A program made the position numbers and the translations under genes. Below are positions 60,503 through 64,000 of a stretch of 64,000 nucleotides of DNA, in pieces. The stretch spans positions 2,728,001 to 2,792,000 of the forward strand of contig AP018536.1 of the NCBI GenBank assembly GCA_003584705.1, written 5' to 3'. The notes under the pieces are model-generated. The model was not told the origin of the DNA. It did no database searches and was given only the letters and a program-made list of their open reading frames with translations. Source of the DNA: Lachnospiraceae bacterium GAM79 (lineage in GTDB: Bacteria > Bacillota > Clostridia > Lachnospirales > Lachnospiraceae). The first letter of the stretch is position 1. The number at the start of each line of letters is the position of its first letter.

Positions 60503-62254
60503 TTTTTGAGTTGTATTTTGGGCTTTTTCTTTCGCCCGTCCAAAATCAAATGCACCGATGAAGTTATATACAATCGTGATTTCCCTTGTCTTGGATTTTT
60601 TGTCGGTATGGGAAACTTCGATACGATCTATAAACTCCCGTAGCATAGCAGCGTCAAGCTGCTGCATATCGGTGTACTTCTTTACTGCGCTGATAAACGC
60701 TTTAACGTTGGTCTTTTGTTTTTCCTGCTGCTTGATTTCTTCCCGTAGCACTTCTGCCATAGCTTTTAGATTGCTCTGCTCCAATTCGTAATCATGGGAC
60801 ATTTTGATAAACCGTTCGTCAGACAATTTCCCGGTTACATTGTCCTCATATAAATGCTTAAACAGATTATCCAACTCGGCAATACGGTTTTCAGCTTTGG
60901 AAAGTGTTTCGCGCTTGCGGGAAAACTCTGCGTCGCGCTCTCGCAAACGGCTGTCTGCTGCTTCCTGCACAAACTCGGCTTCATACTCTGTTACATAGTC
61001 GATTGCTTCCCGTAGGTTTTTCAAAACGATTTCATACAGAACAACATTTTTGATTGAATGGGTCGTACACAAGTCTTTGCCTTTCCGATAGGTTGAACAG
61101 ATAAAATATTTCTGTTCTTCGGTGAAGTTCGTTGCTCGGCATTGATACATTTTACCGCCGCACTCTGCACAATAAAGCAGCCCGGAGAAAATACCCATAT
61201 CGCCCATTTTGGTGGGGCGGCGGCGGGATTTGCGTTTGTTCTGCACAATGAGAAATACACTTTCCTCTACAATCGGCGGCTGCGTGTTCTCAAAGATCAC
61301 CCATTCGGACGGGTCGTTCCACAACTTCTTTTTGCTCTTGTAGGATTGCTTGCGGGTTTTGAAGTTTACGGTATGCCCTAAATACTCTATCTTTTCAAGC
61401 ATACGGGAAACCGTTTCATTCGTCCACTTGTACGGGTTCGCCCCCGGCTTCGGCTTGTTTGTTACCTTTATGCCCTTTGACAGCCAATAGAAAGTAGGAT
61501 TGAGGATTTCGCTTTTCTCTAACCAATGGCATATTTGTGTCGGTCCCATGCCGGAAACGCACAATGCGAAAATCTGCTGCACAACGGCTGCGGCTTCCTC
61601 GTCAATAATCCACTTCTTTTTGTTGTCGGGGTCTTTCATATAGCCATAAGGCGGGATTGTAGTAAGGTGTTCGCCGGATTTTCCCTTTGATTGCCAAGTA
61701 GCGCGTATCTTCTTTGAAGTGTCGCGGGCATACATTTCATTGAACACGTTGCGGATTGCGGTAAACTCATTTTCGCCCCGCGTACTGTCAACTCCGTCAT
61801 TGACCGCGATAAAATGCACGCCAAAATCGGGGAACAGCATATCGGTGTAGAAACCAACTTGCAGATAATCACGCCCGAAACGGGACATATCTTTGACGAT
61901 AACGCGCTTGATTTTTCCAGCTTTTATATCGGCAAGCATACGTTGAAATCCGGGACGGTTGAAGTTTGTACCGGAATACCCGTCGTCCTCGTCATAATGT
62001 CGATAAGCGGTAATTCCATGCTCCCGGCAGTACCGTTCCAAAATCTTCTTTTGGTTGGCGATACTGTTGCTCTCTCCCTCTAATTTGTCCTCTTGTGAAA
62101 GGCGTTCATATAAAGCCGTTATGCCCTCGTCCTGTGCTTCCTGCTGCTGATCGCGCACATAGAATTGCAAGACATTATTTGAAATGGCTTCGCGGACTTC
62201 TTCGCTTAACACTTTGGGGACAGCAATCTGCTGAAAAGAAAATGTCTTTGTCAT
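60485..62254 (-). CDS. Large serine recombinase (TnpX/TndX-like)
   Basis: 589 residues. The catalytic domain (about 46-195) holds the nucleophile Ser in ITALYERLSQEDK and the YSGTNFNRPGFQRML and KDMSRFGRDYLQVG blocks. A recombinase domain follows (about 220-330), then a zinc ribbon (YCAECGGKMYQC, ICSTYRKGKDLC) and a coiled coil (about 440-500). It excises and integrates elements of the Tn4451/Tn5397 class at GA-type sites. An unusual N-terminal extension of about 45 residues precedes the catalytic domain. The ATG overlaps the stop of the upstream small recombinase gene. Confidence 0.93.
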   Translation of the reverse strand: MTKTFSFQQIAVPKVLSEEVREAISNNVLQFYVRDQQQEAQDEGITALYERLSQEDKLEGESNSIANQKKILERYCREHGITAYRHYDEDDGYSGTNFNRPGFQRMLADIKAGKIKRVIVKDMSRFGRDYLQVGFYTDMLFPDFGVHFIAVNDGVDSTRGENEFTAIRNVFNEMYARDTSKKIRATWQSKGKSGEHLTTIPPYGYMKDPDNKKKWIIDEEAAAVVQQIFALCVSGMGPTQICHWLEKSEILNPTFYWLSKGIKVTNKPKPGANPYKWTNETVSRMLEKIEYLGHTVNFKTRKQSYKSKKKLWNDPSEWVIFENTQPPIVEESVFLIVQNKRKSRRRPTKMGDMGIFSGLLYCAECGGKMYQCRATNFTEEQKYFICSTYRKGKDLCTTHSIKNVVLYEIVLKNLREAIDYVTEYEAEFVQEAADSRLRERDAEFSRKRETLSKAENRIAELDNLFKHLYEDNVTGKLSDERFIKMSHDYELEQSNLKAMAEVLREEIKQQEKQKTNVKAFISAVKKYTDMQQLDAAMLREFIDRIEVSHTDKKSKTREITIVYNFIGAFDFGRAKEKAQNTTQKQQRTA

Positions 62255-62649
62255 TTGCGCTCACCGCCTTTCGCGGCAAGTGCAGCATATAACTGTCTGC
62301 TCCAATCCAGAGTAGCATGGTCGCCGTTGATTGCTTCAAGAGAAACACCCCTACCAGCGGCGCAATCTGCAAAAGCAAGTACATCTAAAAAGTTTCGAGA
62401 AATGCGGTCAAGACCTGTTACAACGATCTTTTCCATTCTCTCGTTTTTCATATCCTGCTGCATGAGGGAAAAAGCGGAACGGTTAAAGTTCAAACCGCTA
62501 TAACCATTATCCACATATAGCGCAAAAGTAGTAATCCCGTTTTGGCTTGCGTGGTAAAGAAGTTTTTGCATTTGATTGTCAAGGTACAAAGTATCTATCT
62601 GTTGCGCCGCACGAAAATAGTATGCGGTCAATTTATCCGACTGTTTCAT
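62251..62649 (-). CDS. Small serine-recombinase-like protein without catalytic serine
   Basis: 132 residues covering only a resolvase N-terminal domain. Where resolvases have Y-x-R-x-S, this reads YYFRAAQQ, so the nucleophile is Ala or absent, while the R-motif GLDRISRNFLDVLAF is kept. It matches the fold from QIDTLYLDNQMQKLLYHAS to YSGLNFNRSAFSLMQQ. It likely acts as an accessory or directionality factor for the large recombinase, with which it is translationally coupled (ATGA overlap). AGGAGG precedes the start. Confidence 0.8.
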   Translation of the reverse strand: MKQSDKLTAYYFRAAQQIDTLYLDNQMQKLLYHASQNGITTFALYVDNGYSGLNFNRSAFSLMQQDMKNERMEKIVVTGLDRISRNFLDVLAFADCAAGRGVSLEAINGDHATLDWSRQLYAALAAKGGERK

Positions 62650-62741
62650 GTTACCTCCTATTCCGACAGCCGGACAAACAGGTTATATATATTATACCAC
62701 AAAACCCGTCGTCCGTCTGCAATAGGATTACATTTTCGGCA

Positions 62742-62912
62742 TTATACCGGGCTTTTTTCCCGGTTTAAGTCATTTTGGATTAAGCGGCGTACCTTTGTCG
62801 CGGCGTCCTCTTTTACACCGTCTTTAACAACGGCTTTGACAATATAGGTAATATCCCCGATTTTGTATTCGCGCACAACCGGGGATTTTGTTGTTTGCTT
62901 TGTTTGTTCCAT
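62742..62912 (-). CDS. tnpW: Transposon-encoded protein TnpW
   Basis: 56 residues: MEQTKQTTKSPVVREYKIGD then ITYIVKAVVKDGVKEDAATK and a helical end. This is the TnpW family, small proteins encoded beside serine recombinases in Tn4451-type and related elements; function unknown. The start ATG (62912) has GGGGGAT upstream. Confidence 0.88.
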   Translation of the reverse strand: MEQTKQTTKSPVVREYKIGDITYIVKAVVKDGVKEDAATKVRRLIQNDLNREKSPV

Positions 62913-63388
62913 AATGTAAAATCCCCCTTTCGTGGGATAACAAAAAGATTAAAAATGAAAGGCAGAAACGAACGGCTGTCAGCGGCAGCACCGCGGGAGT
63001 TTCACCCCTGCTCATTTAAGGCAGCTTTACCCAATGCCTGCGACGCTCTTAACGCTCGGACTATGGCTATAAAGGCGTTTCGTCCCGCCTATATGTCGTC
63101 GCCCACAAGCTGCTAAACCTGTTTTGCAGCGCGGTATTTCTCGCTCGGCTTTCCCTGTGTGAAAAGCTGTCCTAGCGTACCCGCTGTTCGGCTCGATATA
63201 AGCGGTATGTATTCGTTTGCCTGTTATACTGCGCCGCCGTTATCTTGCGGGCTTTCTTTGACAAGGAACAATAAGGCTTTGTCAGCCTGTAAAAGCATAT
63301 CGTTTCCGATATGCTTTTACGGAACGACAAACAGCCCATAACGGGAAGCGTGGAAAGGGGTACACGCTCCCCGCATGGGCTTAAAGAG
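62913..63388. other. Element spacer with a strong hairpin
   Basis: About 475 bp with no supported gene. It contains a perfect stem AAAAGCATATCG/CGATATGCTTTT (63291-63318) and several shorter GC-rich hairpins. It may hold regulatory RNA or a transfer-related site of the element; no known consensus is recognised. Confidence 0.5.
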
Positions 63389-63631
63389 TTAGCCTACATG
63401 AAACGCAAGAGTGCGGGTAATAAGGCGCACTTGCAGCCTGTTACGCATTTCTTCGTCCACATAGGAGTAAGTATTGCCCGCGTCGTCTTTCAGCGTTCGG
63501 GTACAAAGTTTCGCTATGTAACCCTCGTAATGCTTCAAGATCGCGCACATGGCGTTTGTGTCGCCGTTTGCCGCTGCGGAAATGACAGGGAACGGCAACA
63601 GATTTTCAGATTTCCTAACGGTGTTCATCAT
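63389..63631 (-). CDS. Helix-turn-helix protein of the integrative element
   Basis: 80 residues from the ATG at 63631 (GGAGGGAAAAG upstream; ATG 63628 also fits). FPVISAAANGDTNAMCAILK with HYEGYIAKLCTRTLKDD matches the HTH_16-type protein that follows the small sigma factor in Tn916-like elements. Its start overlaps the sigma gene's end by 17 bp, so the two are translated together. It presumably regulates element genes. Confidence 0.8.
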   Translation of the reverse strand: MMNTVRKSENLLPFPVISAAANGDTNAMCAILKHYEGYIAKLCTRTLKDDAGNTYSYVDEEMRNRLQVRLITRTLAFHVG

Positions 63632-64000
63632 CTGCTTTTCCCTCCAAATACTGTTTGATCTTCGCAAGCGCGGATTTCCTATGCCGGAAAACCGTCGTGC
63701 GTACAACACTCAGCAGTTCGCCAATTTCCGCGTCGCTCATATCCAAGAAGTAGGACAAGAGAACAATATCGCGTTTCCTTTCGGGCAAAGCGTTAAGGGC
63801 TTCGGCAAGCAGTTCATTTTTGACGAGTACATCAAAGCCGGACACTTGAAAACGGTAATAATCGCTTTCGTATTCGTCCGTCGTGAAAAGCTGCGCGAGT
63901 TCGCTTTCGCTCAAATCCGAAAAAGTTATTTCGCGGGCTGCGCGTTTCGCAAGGGTGCGGCGGTAGCTTTTTGCTTCGCCTACCAACGTTTTCTTTGCTA
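63615..64000 (-). CDS. Tn916-Orf7-like sigma factor, N-terminus beyond the edge
   Basis: At least 123 residues; the frame is open up to the window edge, so the true start may lie outside, or be the TTG at 63986. TLAKRAAREITFSDLSESEL and LPERKRDIVLLSYFLDMSDA with EIGELLSVVRTTVFRHRKSA form the sigma region-4 helix-turn-helix. Together with the following HTH gene it is the conserved regulatory pair of conjugative transposons. Confidence 0.82.
   Translation of the reverse strand, partial: AKKTLVGEAKSYRRTLAKRAAREITFSDLSESELAQLFTTDEYESDYYRFQVSGFDVLVKNELLAEALNALPERKRDIVLLSYFLDMSDAEIGELLSVVRTTVFRHRKSALAKIKQYLEGKADDEHR

Noticed and set aside
62824..63015. 63-codon minus-strand frame over the TnpW region
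   Set aside because: It is a shadow of the TnpW gene in another frame; TnpW has the ribosome binding site and the family sequence.

Overview
The window looks like chromosomal DNA of an anaerobic, spore-forming Lachnospiraceae-type Clostridium. Reasons: an alpha/beta small acid-soluble spore protein, lipoprotein-type solute-binding proteins throughout (no outer membrane), an iron-only hydrogenase regulator (TM1266 family), pectin-type glycan use, and the gram-positive order of housekeeping genes. Nearly every gene lies on the minus strand. The plus strand carries only the spore protein gene, a tRNA-Thr, and a few island or remnant genes.

Layout. (1) 1-6280: a B12-riboswitch-controlled corrinoid operon, read leftwards: surface lipoprotein CbiK, a two-domain lipoprotein, a BtuF/BtuC/BtuD-like ABC transporter, and the start of cobQ at the edge. 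A TetR gene follows at 6380-7036. (2) 7130-13190: a decayed accessory island between two ~230-bp imperfect direct repeats that duplicate the 3' end of rlmD and its downstream spacer. It holds a SWIM protein, a broken AlbA/GHKL-type gene with a 13-bp frame-switching repeat, a RES-domain gene interrupted by an in-frame stop and fused to an ArsC/Spx-like domain, a DUF6037-like gene, an HsdR fragment and a small sigma factor. (3) 13190-24018: rlmD, then a GH105 / six-hairpin glycosidase / YtcP-YteP-YtcQ-type ABC importer locus with its membrane AraC regulator. (4) 24085-27827: NatAB-like exporter, TraX-like protein, and an atypical response regulator. (5) 28156-34818: truA, AI-2E-family transporter, engB, clpX, clpP, tig, TM1266 regulator. 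(6) 34841-40787: a permease-ATPase fusion with its solute-binding protein behind a structured leader, SASP, a 97-bp tandem repeat array, fructose-6-phosphate aldolase, and a kinase/PP2C-like pair. (7) 40985-48498: rseP-dxr-cdsA-uppS-frr-pyrH operon, bactofilin, polysaccharide deacetylase, KTSC protein. (8) 48848-51908: secreted protein, anti-sigma/ECF-sigma pair, tRNA-Thr, Xre regulator. (9) 52075-60247: chemotaxis receptor, glycosyltransferase, mutY, DUF1653 protein, and a striking TetM/EF-G-like GTPase fused to a Rae1/YacP-type NYN nuclease. (10) about 60430-64000: the terminal module of an integrative element (large serine recombinase, catalytic-serine-less recombinase domain protein, TnpW, helix-turn-helix protein, sigma factor), running off the right edge.

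The strongest candidates for something undescribed are the ribosome-GTPase/NYN fusion, the RES-ArsC fusion with the repeat-controlled frame of its neighbour, the surface cobaltochelatase operon, and an unclassified terminator-linked leader RNA at 37619-37745. All calls rest on reading the sequence and recalling family features; no database search was run.
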